Positions 18,679-27,649 of a stretch of 64,000 bases of DNA are shown in pieces. The stretch comes from Acidimicrobiia bacterium (lineage in GTDB: Bacteria > Actinomycetota > Acidimicrobiia > Spongiisociales > ZC4RG35), in contig BPGJ01000010.1 of the NCBI GenBank assembly GCA_026002975.1, positions 33,696 through 97,695 on the forward strand, written 5' to 3'. The notes under the pieces are model-generated. The model searched no databases and was not told where the DNA came from. It saw only the letters and a program-made list of their open reading frames with translations. Each line of letters begins with the position of its first letter. The first letter of the stretch is position 1. Position numbers and translations under genes: made by a program.

Positions 18679-21194
18679 GCCACCCCCATCGCGGCCACCA
18701 CCCCACGGTCGACCGCCCGGAGCGCCTGTTCGGCCTCGTCGGAGAGCTCATCGAAGGTGTCCCGGAGCTGCCTGAGGAGGTCCACCAGTTGACGGGCCAC
18801 CCGAACGAAGTCGCCGGGCTGCAGCCCCTTGCCCCCGGGGAGCTGATCGAGGCGCCGCATCCCGGCCCAGGCGTAGGCCACGGGAACGAAACCGGCTTCG
18901 GGCCGGCGGGTCGGGTCGAGCCGGTGGCGCCGCTCGTCGCCCACCAGGGTCTCCCACAGCTCGATGAGCTGCCGGTAGCGCTCCTGGAGGCGTTGGTTGG
19001 GCCACGGCGGCTCGGCGGGATGGTCGGTGCGAGGTTCGTAGACGAAGCAGGAGGCCAGGGCGGCCAGCTCGGCCGGTTCCAGGCCCCATAGGATTCCCTG
19101 CTCCACGGCTTCGACCAGCAGGAGGTCCAGTTCGTTGTAGACGAACCGCAGGCGCTCCCCCCGCGGGGTCAGCCGCCAACCCTCGAGGTAACCCCACTCT
19201 TCCAGGAGCCGGTAGATGGAGGAGAACTCCTCCACCAGGCCCTGGCCTCGCCCCGCCCTCCGGGTCCTCAGTTGGGCGAGCCGCTTCTCGGTTCGGCGAG
19301 CCCGCTTGAGCCATCTGACGTGGGATTCGGCCCTCGGGCACCGCGCCACCGGATGTTCGGGTACGTCGACTGGTTTCGGCGGCGGCAGGTTCTTCATCGC
19401 GTCGATCAGCCGTTGGGTGTAGCGGCGGTCGCCACCCCGATAGGGCCCGGGCAGGTCCAGGGTGCCTACCCGGGTGGTGCCGGGCACCAGCTCACGATCG
19501 GACAGGCTGGTGGTGCGGCCGGACGTTCCCACGGCCAGCAGCCGCGGACCGCGCTTGCCTCGTCCCAACTTCCTGACCACCACGAACCTGCCGGCCCTGG
19601 GACCGGCCGGGATGTCCACCACGTCGCCGGGGTGGAGGGCACCGGCCAGTCTGGCTCTCGGGTGTCGGGCCTCCAGTTGAGCTGCATATTCCTCGACCGG
19701 ACCCAGGTCACATTCCGCCCGACGGAGCTCGTCCTGGAGACGTTCCTCCAGTTCGGCTATCAGCCGGTCGTCGGATTCCCGGTCTCCTTCCGCCTGGAAC
19801 TGGGCGAACGAGGCGGTGAGGAGCCCCTTGGCCTCCTCCTCTGTGTAGTTGGCGACCAGGTTGGCGGCCATGTTGTAGGTCGGCCGGAAGCTGGAACGCA
19901 GAGGGTGGGACCCCACCGAGGCGATTCGTGTCACCTGGTCGAACGGCACGTACCGGGAGTGGAGCACCACCCCGTAACCGACGGTGTCGATCCCCCTCCG
20001 CCCGGCCCGACCGGTGAGCTGGGTGTAGTCGCCGGGTTCGAGGAGGCTGTGGGACTCCCCGTCGAACTTGGAGAGGCTCTCCAACACGACGGTCCGAGCC
20101 GGCATGTTGATTCCCAACGACAGGGTCTCGGTGGCGAACACCACCTTTAGCAGGCCGGCGGTGAACAGCTCCTCCACCGTCTCCTTGAAGGCTGGGACCA
20201 TCCCCGCGTGGTGGGCGGCGACCCCCGCCTCCAAGGTGGTGATCCACCGCCCGTATTCGAGGGCGGCCAGATCGTCGTCCCCGAGATGGGCTGTTCGCCG
20301 CTCCGCCACCTCCCGGATCCGCTTCCGCTCATCGGCGTCGGTGAGGCGAAGCCCGGCTTGCACCACGGTGAGGGCGGCCGAGTCGCACCCCGCCCGGGAG
20401 AAGATGAAGTAGATGGCGGGGAGCATCCCTTCCTCGGCGAGGGTCTCCACCACCTCGATCCGCCGGGGAGTCGAGAAACGGCGGCGGCGCCCCCGCTCCA
20501 TCGACAGGAGACGCACCAATCTCGGGTTGGGTCGCCGGCGGGTGTCGCCGGTGAACATGGGCAGGAGCCGGATCCGGTCGGTTCCGACCCGGTCGGCCAG
20601 CATGTAGAGGCTCTCCAACGGCACGGGCCGTTCGTGAGCCACCACCAGCGTGGTGTCGCCCCTCCGTTCCCCCACCCAGGCCGCGAACTCGTCGGCGTTG
20701 GCGATCGTGGCCGAGAGGCACACCAGGCGGGTGTGGGAGGGGGCGTGGATGATCACCTCCTCCCAGACCGCACCCCGGAAGGGGTCCTGCAGGTAGTGGA
20801 CCTCGTCGAGGATCACGAAATCGACCGCGTCGAGTGCCTCCGGGTCGGCGTAGATCATGTTGCGGAGCACCTCGGTGGTCATCACCACTATCGGAGCTCG
20901 GGGGTTGATCACGTTGTCGCCGGTGAGGAGGCCCACCGTCTCGCCACCGTGGGCGGTCACCAGGTCGGTGTACTTCTGGTTGCTGAGGGCTTTGATGGGG
21001 GTGGTGTAGAAGGTTCGGGTGCCTCTCCTCAAAGACAGGTACACCGCGAAGTCGGCGATCAGGGTCTTCCCGGCACCGGTCGGGGCGGTGACCACCACGT
21101 TGTCTCCCCGGGCCACCGCCTCGATCGACTCGATCTGGAACGGGTCGGCGGCGAAGGGGAGACTCGACAGGAACTCCTCGACGGCGGGGTTCAT
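18675..21194 (-). CDS. helY: Superfamily 2 RNA helicase HelY (Ski2/Mtr4-like)
   Basis: This 839-aa DExH helicase has Walker A TAPTGAGKTLIA (near residue 33), the DEVH box FVILDEVHYLQD (near 128), motif III CLSATIANADEF, and motif VI QLTGRAGRRGIDTVGYG (near 385). A C-terminal DSHCT domain occupies roughly residues 640-839. HelY is the actinobacterial relative of Ski2/Mtr4 and is normally found beside tatC, as here. The start ATG at 21194 overlaps the tatC stop by 4 nt. Confidence 0.93.
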   Translation of the reverse strand: MNPAVEEFLSSLPFAADPFQIESIEAVARGDNVVVTAPTGAGKTLIADFAVYLSLRRGTRTFYTTPIKALSNQKYTDLVTAHGGETVGLLTGDNVINPRAPIVVMTTEVLRNMIYADPEALDAVDFVILDEVHYLQDPFRGAVWEEVIIHAPSHTRLVCLSATIANADEFAAWVGERRGDTTLVVAHERPVPLESLYMLADRVGTDRIRLLPMFTGDTRRRPNPRLVRLLSMERGRRRRFSTPRRIEVVETLAEEGMLPAIYFIFSRAGCDSAALTVVQAGLRLTDADERKRIREVAERRTAHLGDDDLAALEYGRWITTLEAGVAAHHAGMVPAFKETVEELFTAGLLKVVFATETLSLGINMPARTVVLESLSKFDGESHSLLEPGDYTQLTGRAGRRGIDTVGYGVVLHSRYVPFDQVTRIASVGSHPLRSSFRPTYNMAANLVANYTEEEAKGLLTASFAQFQAEGDRESDDRLIAELEERLQDELRRAECDLGPVEEYAAQLEARHPRARLAGALHPGDVVDIPAGPRAGRFVVVRKLGRGKRGPRLLAVGTSGRTTSLSDRELVPGTTRVGTLDLPGPYRGGDRRYTQRLIDAMKNLPPPKPVDVPEHPVARCPRAESHVRWLKRARRTEKRLAQLRTRRAGRGQGLVEEFSSIYRLLEEWGYLEGWRLTPRGERLRFVYNELDLLLVEAVEQGILWGLEPAELAALASCFVYEPRTDHPAEPPWPNQRLQERYRQLIELWETLVGDERRHRLDPTRRPEAGFVPVAYAWAGMRRLDQLPGGKGLQPGDFVRVARQLVDLLRQLRDTFDELSDEAEQALRAVDRGVVAAMGVA

Positions 21195-21916
21195 TTGCGG
21201 AGCACCAGTCTGACCAGCCAGTAGGTGACTTCGTAGAACAGGTAGAGAGGCACCGACAGCAGGGTGAGGGTCAGGGCGTCACCGGTGGGGGTTATGGCTG
21301 CCGCCACCACCACGATGATCAACACCGCCCAGCGACGGCCCTTGGCGAGCTGAGCCGACGAGACCAGACCGGCCGCTGCCGCGGCGAACAGGAAGACCGG
21401 GTACAGGAACGACGCCCCGAAGGCCAGCAGATAGCGGATGGTGAACCCGAAGTAGTCGCCGATCCGCAGGTCGGTGCGCACGTCGGGGAAGATGCCGAGC
21501 AGGAACTGCAACGCCCGGGGCATCGTCCAGTATCCGAACAGCACACCGAAGACGAAGAGGACTACGCAGGAGGCGATGATCGGCACCGCCCACCGACGCT
21601 CCCGGGGGGTGAGGGCCGGGTTTATGAACGCCCAGAGCTGCCACAGCACCACCGGGCTGCCCATAACCAGGCCTCCGAAGGCGGCGATCCTCATCAACAC
21701 CCCGAACTGCTCGGCGGGGGCGAAGGACTGGAGGGTGCAGGAAGCACAGATCTGCCGGTAGGGAACCTCGAGAACTTCCTTTATCCAGTTGGCGAAGAAC
21801 AGGCTGATCAACGCCCCGGCGAAGACACCGGCGGCGGCTTTCACCAGTCGCCATCGGAGTTCCTCGAGGTGGGCGAGGATCGACTGGGGTTGGTCCCGGC
21901 TCGCTTCTCCGGTCAT
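21191..21916 (-). CDS. tatC: Twin-arginine translocase subunit TatC
   Basis: This 241-aa inner-membrane protein is the signal-peptide receptor of the Tat pathway for folded proteins. The conserved start ILAHLEELRWRLVKA (residues about 13-27) and the first periplasmic-loop to TM2 region SFAPAEQFGVLMRIAAFGG are present, and six hydrophobic segments can be counted. The ATG at 21916 overlaps the tatB-like stop. A likely Tat substrate with an RR motif is encoded at 47014. Confidence 0.95.
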   Translation of the reverse strand: MTGEASRDQPQSILAHLEELRWRLVKAAAGVFAGALISLFFANWIKEVLEVPYRQICASCTLQSFAPAEQFGVLMRIAAFGGLVMGSPVVLWQLWAFINPALTPRERRWAVPIIASCVVLFVFGVLFGYWTMPRALQFLLGIFPDVRTDLRIGDYFGFTIRYLLAFGASFLYPVFLFAAAAAGLVSSAQLAKGRRWAVLIIVVVAAAITPTGDALTLTLLSVPLYLFYEVTYWLVRLVLRK

Positions 21917-22284
21917 TCACCGGCCTCTGACCGGTCGGTCGCGGGTTGGCCGGTCTCCTCGATCTCGGCCAGGTCCCGCATGGCGTCCTCCGGGGTGGGT
22001 CCGGTGACCGGCTTGGGCCCGACCCATGGACGCCCGGCCTCCTCCACCAGGCGCCGGGTGTCGCCCACCGCCTTCTCCACGTCCTGGAGGGGGGCCCGCA
22101 GCTCGTCTTTGAGGGATCGGACGTCGCCTACTTCGGCTTCGAGTCCCTTCTGCAGTTCACGGGCGGCGGCCCGGACCTCCCGCACCCATTTGCCCATCTT
22201 CCGGGTGACTTCGGGGAGCCGCTGGGGGCCCAACACGATCAGGGCCACCAACAGGATGACGAGGAATTCGGGGCCTTCGATCAC
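21913..22284 (-). CDS. tatB: Sec-independent translocase TatA/TatB-family subunit
   Basis: This 123-aa protein has one N-terminal membrane helix (EFLVILLVALIVLGPQRLPEV, in which the FGP-type hinge appears as LGP). It is followed by an amphipathic helix and a long charged coil to residue about 90. The length and the extended helix fit TatB better than the short TatA. Actinobacteria need separate TatA and TatB, and no second TatA is seen here. It works with the TatC encoded immediately downstream. Confidence 0.85.
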   Translation of the reverse strand: MIEGPEFLVILLVALIVLGPQRLPEVTRKMGKWVREVRAAARELQKGLEAEVGDVRSLKDELRAPLQDVEKAVGDTRRLVEEAGRPWVGPKPVTGPTPEDAMRDLAEIEETGQPATDRSEAGE

Positions 22285-22311
22285 AGGGCAATGCTAGGCC
22301 CCTGGGACCGA

Positions 22312-22602
22312 TCAGCCGGTGAGGAGCCGGAAGGGGTCGACTTCCCGGTTCAACGCTTCGGCGAACCGACGGATCTCGTCCTCGGTGATCGGTTCCGGCC
22401 GGAGCACCCGGTAGGCCACCCCGGTGGCCAGCAGGATGGAGACCACCCTGGGGTTGGCTGGCCTCCGCTGAAGCGACCCGCAGGAGGGGCAATCGAACAC
22501 ATAGTGGCCGTGGTCTTCCGAGGGTTCGAGTTCGAGGGCGATCTCGTCGGGGGTGAGCTCCACGTCTCCGCAGTTGTCGCAGATCGTCTTGATGGTGGTC
22601 AT
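22312..22602 (-). CDS. Zinc-ribbon hypothetical protein
   Basis: This 96-aa protein carries an N-terminal zinc ribbon with CDNCGD (near residue 7) and CPSCGS (near 39). A short hydrophobic stretch SILLATGVAYRVL and a helical tail follow. No family name is recognised. It lies between the tatB-like gene and pafC in the PafBC-Tat segment. The ATG at 22602 was preferred to a start at 22632 because the extra ten residues (MARRSGTRRA) are basic and outside the conserved-looking domain. Confidence 0.7.
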   Translation of the reverse strand: MTTIKTICDNCGDVELTPDEIALELEPSEDHGHYVFDCPSCGSLQRRPANPRVVSILLATGVAYRVLRPEPITEDEIRRFAEALNREVDPFRLLTG

Positions 22603-22674
22603 GGCTCTCCGGGTTCCGCTTCTTCGAGCCATATCGGACGAGAACCCGGCCGACTGAAGAACGAATCTTCGCGG

Positions 22675-23604
22675 TCAGGCTCGGTAGCGAGCCAGCAGCC
22701 GGTTACGCAGGTCGGAGAGGGCCGCCGCCACCTCCTCCCCCTCCTCGAGGACGGCGTGGGGTCCCAACCGGAGGAGCAGGCGGGCCGCGACCATGGGGTC
22801 CGCCGCCGAGAACACGATCCGGAGTCGGTCGCCGTCGTCGGAGAGGACCTCCACCGGGTAGTAGTCGACCACCCATCGGGCGGGCGGGTGGAGCGTGATC
22901 ACGGCCCGCACGTCGTCCTCGGAGGGGGTGTAGCGGACCCTGGGCGGCGGGGGTTCGGCGGGCGGCTGGAAAGTCTCGTCGGTTTCTCGCAGGGAGCGGA
23001 TCCGATCGATGCGGAACACCCGTTCGGCCCCGGCCATACGGCAGAAGGCAGACAGATACCAGTTCCCGAGGTCGACGAACACCGACCAGGGCTCTACCTG
23101 TCTGGTGGTGGTCTCCTCCCGACTCAACGACGTGTAGGTGATCTCCACCACCTTCCCGTCTCGGGCGGCTCGCCGGAGCCGGGTCACCAACTCGGGTTCG
23201 GGGTCTATGTCCACCGCGAGGACGGATTCGGCCCCGGGGAGGAGGGCCCGGGTGAGCTTCTCGGTGGCCGAGACCAGGGCGTCCGGGGCGTCGCCGGCAG
23301 CCTGGACGCTCATCGCCGCCGCCAGCAAAGCCAGGGCTTCCGACGGCGACAGACGCGGAGCCGCCGCGAAGTAGTCGGCCATCTCGACCACCACCCGGTC
23401 ACCCTCGGTGTAGGCGACCATCAGGTCACCCGGCCCGTAGCCGGGAAGCCCACACACGAACACCAGGTCCAGGTCGGCCAGCAGCTCGCGCCTGGTGTAG
23501 CCGAACCGTTCGCACACCTCGTCGACGGTCGCCTCGGGGTGGGAGATCACCCAGGGGAGCATGGACAGGATCCGGGTGAGACGACGGGCGGTCCGTTCCG
23601 ACAT
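22675..23604 (-). CDS. pafC: WYL-domain transcription regulator PafC
   Basis: This 309-aa protein is the C subunit of PafBC, the LexA/RecA-independent activator of mycobacterial DNA-damage genes. It has an N-terminal winged HTH (ARRLTRILSMLPWVISHP then TVDEVCERFGYTRRELLADL). The central WYL domain includes the NWYLSAFCRMAGAERVFRIDRI segment (near 195-216), and a C-terminal WCX-like region closes the protein. Its ATG shares one base with the pafB stop (TGATG), so the two are translated together, as expected for the heterodimer. Confidence 0.92.
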   Translation of the reverse strand: MSERTARRLTRILSMLPWVISHPEATVDEVCERFGYTRRELLADLDLVFVCGLPGYGPGDLMVAYTEGDRVVVEMADYFAAAPRLSPSEALALLAAAMSVQAAGDAPDALVSATEKLTRALLPGAESVLAVDIDPEPELVTRLRRAARDGKVVEITYTSLSREETTTRQVEPWSVFVDLGNWYLSAFCRMAGAERVFRIDRIRSLRETDETFQPPAEPPPPRVRYTPSEDDVRAVITLHPPARWVVDYYPVEVLSDDGDRLRIVFSAADPMVAARLLLRLGPHAVLEEGEEVAAALSDLRNRLLARYRA

Positions 23605-24524
23605 CAGGCGACGCCTCTGATCCGGTCGACCACCGCCTGCCGCACCTCCGGGGGGCTCACCACCTCGGCCTGGTCGCCGAAGCTGAGCACCCAGCCGATG
23701 AACGCCTCCAGGTGACGCACCTCCAAGGTCACCTCCAGACTCCCGTCGGGAGACTCCTGACGGTCGATCCCGAGGCGTCGCGACGCCCACCAGGCGACCT
23801 CGGGATCGAACCTGACGATCACCGGGGTAGGTTCGTCCTCCGGACCGGCCTCCCAGGGTTGGGCGGTGACGACCGCCCGAACGTCCAGGTCGGGATCAGG
23901 GGCGAAGGCGTTGTCCGGTCCGACCGGGTTGGGGTTCTCGATCCGGTCGACACGGAACACCCGGACCTCGTCGTCTTCTCTACCCACCAGGTACCAGTGG
24001 CCCCGGCTGTGTCCGAGTCCGTGGGGTTCGACCTCCCGGTCTCTGCCTCTATACCGGAACGCCACCTTCCTGCGGTCGACGGCGGCTTCGTACAGCACGC
24101 CGAGGCGGTCGGGTTCTTCGCCCAGGTTCACCACCAGCGGCTCCACCCCGGCGGTGGTCCTCGCACCCCCCAGTTTGAGCACCGCGTCGGGCCCGGACGG
24201 CCGACCCCCGATCCGCACCACCTGGGCGGCCAGCCAGAGAGCCGCCCGCTCCTCGTCGTTCAGGTCGGGATCCGGCATCCGGTACCGGTCGGGCGGCACC
24301 ACATAGCCCTGCTCGACCGACCACCGGTCGACCGGCCGGATCTCCAGGGGGATCCCGAGTCGCCGGAGGGTGGCCTTGTCCCTCTCGAAGGTCCTCCGGA
24401 ACGCCTCGTCGGACTGCTGGTCGTAGCCCGCCACGGTGTGGCGGATCTCGTCGGCGGTGACCGGCCTCCCGGCGGTCAGGAGGAACGCCAACAGGTTGAG
24501 GATCCGTTCGACGGGTCTGCTCAT
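23604..24524 (-). CDS. pafB: WYL-domain transcription regulator PafB
   Basis: This 306-aa partner of PafC starts with the winged HTH SRPVERILNLLAFLLTAGRP. Its WYL domain contains the HGLGHSRGHWYLVGREDDE and VRVFRVDRIEN segments. In mycobacteria the PafBC dimer activates most DNA-damage response promoters, apparently by sensing single-stranded DNA through WYL. The ATG at 24524 lies 15 nt after the pafA stop. A TTG at 24539 could add five residues. Downstream pafC overlaps by one base. Confidence 0.92.
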   Translation of the reverse strand: MSRPVERILNLLAFLLTAGRPVTADEIRHTVAGYDQQSDEAFRRTFERDKATLRRLGIPLEIRPVDRWSVEQGYVVPPDRYRMPDPDLNDEERAALWLAAQVVRIGGRPSGPDAVLKLGGARTTAGVEPLVVNLGEEPDRLGVLYEAAVDRRKVAFRYRGRDREVEPHGLGHSRGHWYLVGREDDEVRVFRVDRIENPNPVGPDNAFAPDPDLDVRAVVTAQPWEAGPEDEPTPVIVRFDPEVAWWASRRLGIDRQESPDGSLEVTLEVRHLEAFIGWVLSFGDQAEVVSPPEVRQAVVDRIRGVA

Positions 24525-24539
24525 CGGCCGGTCATCCAA

Positions 24540-25895
24540 CTACAGGGCGGCGATCAGCTTGTCCACCCTGTCATCGAAAGCCTTGAACGGGTCCTTGCAC
24601 AAGACGGTGCGTTGAGCCTGGTCGTTCAGCTTCAGATGCACCCAGTCGACGGTGAAGTCCCTCTTCTTGGCTTTGGCCGCCTTGATGAAGGCGCCCCGGA
24701 GCCGGGCTCGAGTCGTCTGAGGGGGTTCCACCACCGCCCGGGCCACCTGTTCATCGGTGACCACCCGGTCGACCAGATCCCGGCCGGCGAGCAGGTAGTA
24801 GACGCCCCGGGACCGGTTCACGTCGTGGTAGGCGAGGTCGAGCATCGCCAGCCTGGGATCGGACAGCGACAGACCCCGCCTCTCCCGGTACTGCTCCAAC
24901 ACCTTGTGTTTGATCACCCAGTCCACTTCCCGGTCGAGGCTGAACGGGTCCTTCTCGAGTCCGGTGAGCAGATGTTCCCAGCGGTCCACCGCGGCCTGCA
25001 CCTCGGAGGGGAACCCGACCGTGCGGCTGAACCGGTTGACCCGGTCGAGGTACTCCCACTGGATGTCGAGGGCGGACAGCTCCCGCCCGTTGGCGAGCCG
25101 CACCTTCCGCCGGCAGGTGGGGTCGTGGGCGATCTCCCGGATGGCCCGGATCGGGTTCTCCAAGGTGAGGTCCCGGAACACGACGTCACGTTCGATCATC
25201 TGGAGGAGCGCCACCACCGTTCCCACCTTGACGAAGGTGGCGTATTCGCTCATGTTGGAGTCCCCGGCGATGACGTGGAGACGCCGGTACCTCTCGGCGT
25301 CGGCGTGGGGTTCGTCCCGGGTGTTGATGATGGGACGGCTCCGGGTGGTGGCCGACGACACCCCCTCCCAGATGTGTTCGGCCCGCTGGGAGATCGAATA
25401 GGTGGTGCCGCGGGGGGTCTGCACCAGCTTGCCGGCTCCCAGGTAGATCTGGCGGGTGACCAGGAACGGGATGAGCACGTCCACCGTGCGGTGGAAGTCC
25501 TTGTTTCGGGACACCAGGTAGTTCTCGTGGCATCCGTACGAGTTGCCCGCCGAGTCGGTGTTGTTCTTGAACAGGTAGATCTCCCCTCGGATCCCCTCCT
25601 CTTCGAGACGCTGCTCGGCCGAGTGGACCAGGCTCTCGAGGATCCGCTCCCCCGCCTTGTCGTGGGCGACCACGTCGATCAGCTTGTCGCATTCCGGGGT
25701 CGCGTACTCGGGGTGGCTGCCCACATCGAGATACAGCCGGGCTCCGTTCTCCAGGAACACGTTGGAGGAACGGCCCCACGACACCACCCTCCGGAACAGG
25801 TAGCGGGCCACCTCGTCGGGGCTGAGTCGGCGCTGCCCCCGCAGGGTGCAGGTGACCCCGTACTCGTTCTCCAGGCCGAAGATCCGGCGGTCCAT
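24540..25895 (-). CDS. pafA: Pup-protein ligase PafA
   Basis: This 451-aa carboxylate-amine ligase of the glutamine-synthetase fold attaches the C-terminal Glu of Pup to substrate lysines using ATP. The signature start [14 protein letters not shown] (residues about 3-16) contains the catalytic and Mg-binding acidic residues. [17 protein letters not shown] (near 54-70), [19 protein letters not shown] and [24 protein letters not shown] are all intact. The length is close to mycobacterial PafA. The paralogue Dop is encoded at 27650. 43 nt separate it from prcA. Confidence 0.97.
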   Translation of the reverse strand: MDRRIFGLENEYGVTCTLRGQRRLSPDEVARYLFRRVVSWGRSSNVFLENGARLYLDVGSHPEYATPECDKLIDVVAHDKAGERILESLVHSAEQRLEEEGIRGEIYLFKNNTDSAGNSYGCHENYLVSRNKDFHRTVDVLIPFLVTRQIYLGAGKLVQTPRGTTYSISQRAEHIWEGVSSATTRSRPIINTRDEPHADAERYRRLHVIAGDSNMSEYATFVKVGTVVALLQMIERDVVFRDLTLENPIRAIREIAHDPTCRRKVRLANGRELSALDIQWEYLDRVNRFSRTVGFPSEVQAAVDRWEHLLTGLEKDPFSLDREVDWVIKHKVLEQYRERRGLSLSDPRLAMLDLAYHDVNRSRGVYYLLAGRDLVDRVVTDEQVARAVVEPPQTTRARLRGAFIKAAKAKKRDFTVDWVHLKLNDQAQRTVLCKDPFKAFDDRVDKLIAAL

Positions 25896-25938
25896 CTCCC
25901 GGCAGGCTAACCATCGCCGGGCGATGTGGGCGGGAAGA

Positions 25939-26610
25939 TCACACGACCGAGCGGAGCTCCTCGTCGGTTAGACGCCGGAAGGCGCGCCGGCCGTTGGTCC
26001 GGTCCAACACCGCGGCCTCCCATCCCTCCGACTCCCGGCCCTCGGCGGTGCGGAACGCCTCCACTCCCAGTCTGATCGCCTGGTCGAGGCCCAACCCTTC
26101 GGAGAACCCGTCCCGGAGAGCCCTCTCCAGCTCCTCGCTCTTGCCGCCTATGGCCGCCACGCCCTGCTGGTCGTACAGGGTGCCGTCGTAGGAGATCTTG
26201 AACAGCTTGTTCTCCCCGGGCCTCTCCCCCACCTCGGCGATGAGGATCTCCACCTCGAAGGGTTTGAGTTCGTGGATGAAGATGTGGCCCAGGGTCTGGG
26301 AGAAGGCGGTTGCCAGACCCATGGCGGTGACATCGCCCCGAGCGTACATGTAGCCGGTTATGTCGGCTTGGCGGATCACCGCCTTGCGGAGGGTCTCGAA
26401 CTCGTTGTACTTGCCGACCCCGGCGAAGGCGATCCGGTCGTACACCTCGCTGATCTTGTGGAGCACCCGGGACGGGTTCTCGGCGAGGAGCAGCACCCCG
26501 CGGTCGTATTCGATGGCGACGATCGATCGTCCCCGGGCGATCCCCTTCCGGGCGAACTCGGCCTTGTCCCGGACGAGCTGTTCGGGTGCTACGTAGAAGG
26601 GGACGGTCAC
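25939..26610 (-). CDS. prcA: 20S proteasome alpha subunit
   Basis: This 223-aa subunit forms the gated outer rings of the bacterial 20S proteasome. The start [20 protein letters not shown] is the usual actinobacterial alpha N-terminus that forms the gate, followed by [16 protein letters not shown]. There is no N-terminal Thr nucleophile, as expected. The ATG at 26610 overlaps the prcB stop by 4 nt. The C-terminal part ([19 protein letters not shown]) matches the family. Confidence 0.96.
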   Translation of the reverse strand: MTVPFYVAPEQLVRDKAEFARKGIARGRSIVAIEYDRGVLLLAENPSRVLHKISEVYDRIAFAGVGKYNEFETLRKAVIRQADITGYMYARGDVTAMGLATAFSQTLGHIFIHELKPFEVEILIAEVGERPGENKLFKISYDGTLYDQQGVAAIGGKSEELERALRDGFSEGLGLDQAIRLGVEAFRTAEGRESEGWEAAVLDRTNGRRAFRRLTDEELRSVV

Positions 26611-27395
26611 AGCGCCTCCTCGACGGCCCGTTCGGCCGCGGCCCTGACCTCGGCTTCGTCCACCTCGTGGACGCCTTGGGCGTCGATCGAATACACGTTG
26701 GGGAGGATGCCTCTCCGCAGGTCGGGTCCGCCGGTGGCGGTGTCCTCCTCGGAGGCGGCGACCAGAGCGGCGACCGCCAGCTCGACCGCCCGCACCCGGT
26801 CGACGTCGGGCCGGTACACCGAACGGAGGTACGACTTGGCGAGGCGGGCGCCCGACCCGGTGGACCCGTAGTCCCTCTCCTCGTATCGGCCACCCACCAC
26901 GTCGAAGGTGAACAGCCTGCCCCGGCGGTCGGTCTCGTCGTAGCCGGCGAACATCGGGACCACCACGAGTCCCTGCATCGCCATGGGGAGCTGACCCCGA
27001 ACCAGCCTGGCCAGGAAGTTGGCCTTGCCCTCCAGGGAGAGGCGGGTGCCTTCGATCTTCTCGTAGTGCTCCAACTCCACCTGGAACAGCCGCACGAGCT
27101 CCATCGCCAGACCGGCGGTTCCGGCGATCGCCACCGCCGAGAAACGGTCGGCGGGAAACACCTTCTGGATGTAGCGATGGGCCACCAGATGACCTTCGGT
27201 GGCTTGCCGATCACCCGCCATCACCACCCCTTCCTCATGTCGAAGGGCCAGCACGGTGGTGCCTTCGGGCAGGCCGGCGGGCGTGGCACCGGGAGGTACC
27301 TCCCAGCGGGGCGCCAGACCCAGCGAATCGAGGAGCCCCACGAAGCTGGAGCCCGGCACGGGCTCACCCAACGGTATCGGCGTCGGTCCGATCAC
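26607..27395 (-). CDS. prcB: 20S proteasome beta subunit
   Basis: This is the catalytic subunit. The propeptide is cleaved before the Thr nucleophile in GTTVLALRHEEGVVMAGDRQAT; with a GTG start at 27395 the nucleophile is T46. The lysine and aspartate environment (DRQATEGHLV, and later FDVVGGRYEERDYGSTGSG) fits the family. The start is uncertain: GTG at 27395 or GTG at 27359 (which begins PGSSFVGLLDSLG, a common propeptide start). No strong ribosome site separates them. The mature chain is about 217 aa. The gene lies between pup and prcA. Confidence 0.94.
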   Translation of the reverse strand: MIGPTPIPLGEPVPGSSFVGLLDSLGLAPRWEVPPGATPAGLPEGTTVLALRHEEGVVMAGDRQATEGHLVAHRYIQKVFPADRFSAVAIAGTAGLAMELVRLFQVELEHYEKIEGTRLSLEGKANFLARLVRGQLPMAMQGLVVVPMFAGYDETDRRGRLFTFDVVGGRYEERDYGSTGSGARLAKSYLRSVYRPDVDRVRAVELAVAALVAASEEDTATGGPDLRRGILPNVYSIDAQGVHEVDEAEVRAAAERAVEEAL

Positions 27396-27459
27396 CCGGG
27401 CGATGCTAATGGGATCGGGAACCGAGCTGGATCTCGGGCCCCGACCGCGCCGGCCGGAC

Positions 27460-27648
27460 CTACTGTCCGCCCTTCTGGACGTAGTTGCGGACGAACTCCT
27501 CGGCGTTCTCCTCCAGCACCGCGTCGATCTCGTCGAGGAGCTCGTCCACCGCCTCGGTGTCCGCCTCGGCGACGGTCGTCTCTTCGATCTCTTCGGCTCC
27601 TTCGCGACCCTCACGGGTCTTACGACGAGCCCTCTCCTGTTCGGCCAT
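27460..27648 (-). CDS. pup: Prokaryotic ubiquitin-like protein Pup
   Basis: This 62-aa, very acidic, disordered protein tags substrates for the proteasome. The C terminus VQKGGQ ends in Gln, so Dop must deamidate it to Glu before PafA can ligate it. The central helix region TEAVDELLDEIDAVLEENAEEF is the coiled-coil segment that binds ARC/Mpa (residues about 31-52). The stop of dop is 1 nt upstream of its ATG, and pup is followed by prcB after 64 nt. Confidence 0.97.
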   Translation of the reverse strand: MAEQERARRKTREGREGAEEIEETTVAEADTEAVDELLDEIDAVLEENAEEFVRNYVQKGGQ

Positions 27649-27649
27649 T

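Noticed and set aside
17359..18792. Long plus-strand open frame of 477 codons rich in Ser
   Set aside because: It is the antisense of the acidic DUF4193 gene and the lipid kinase gene; its Ser/Arg-only composition reflects the reverse of Asp/Glu codons, and it has no family features.
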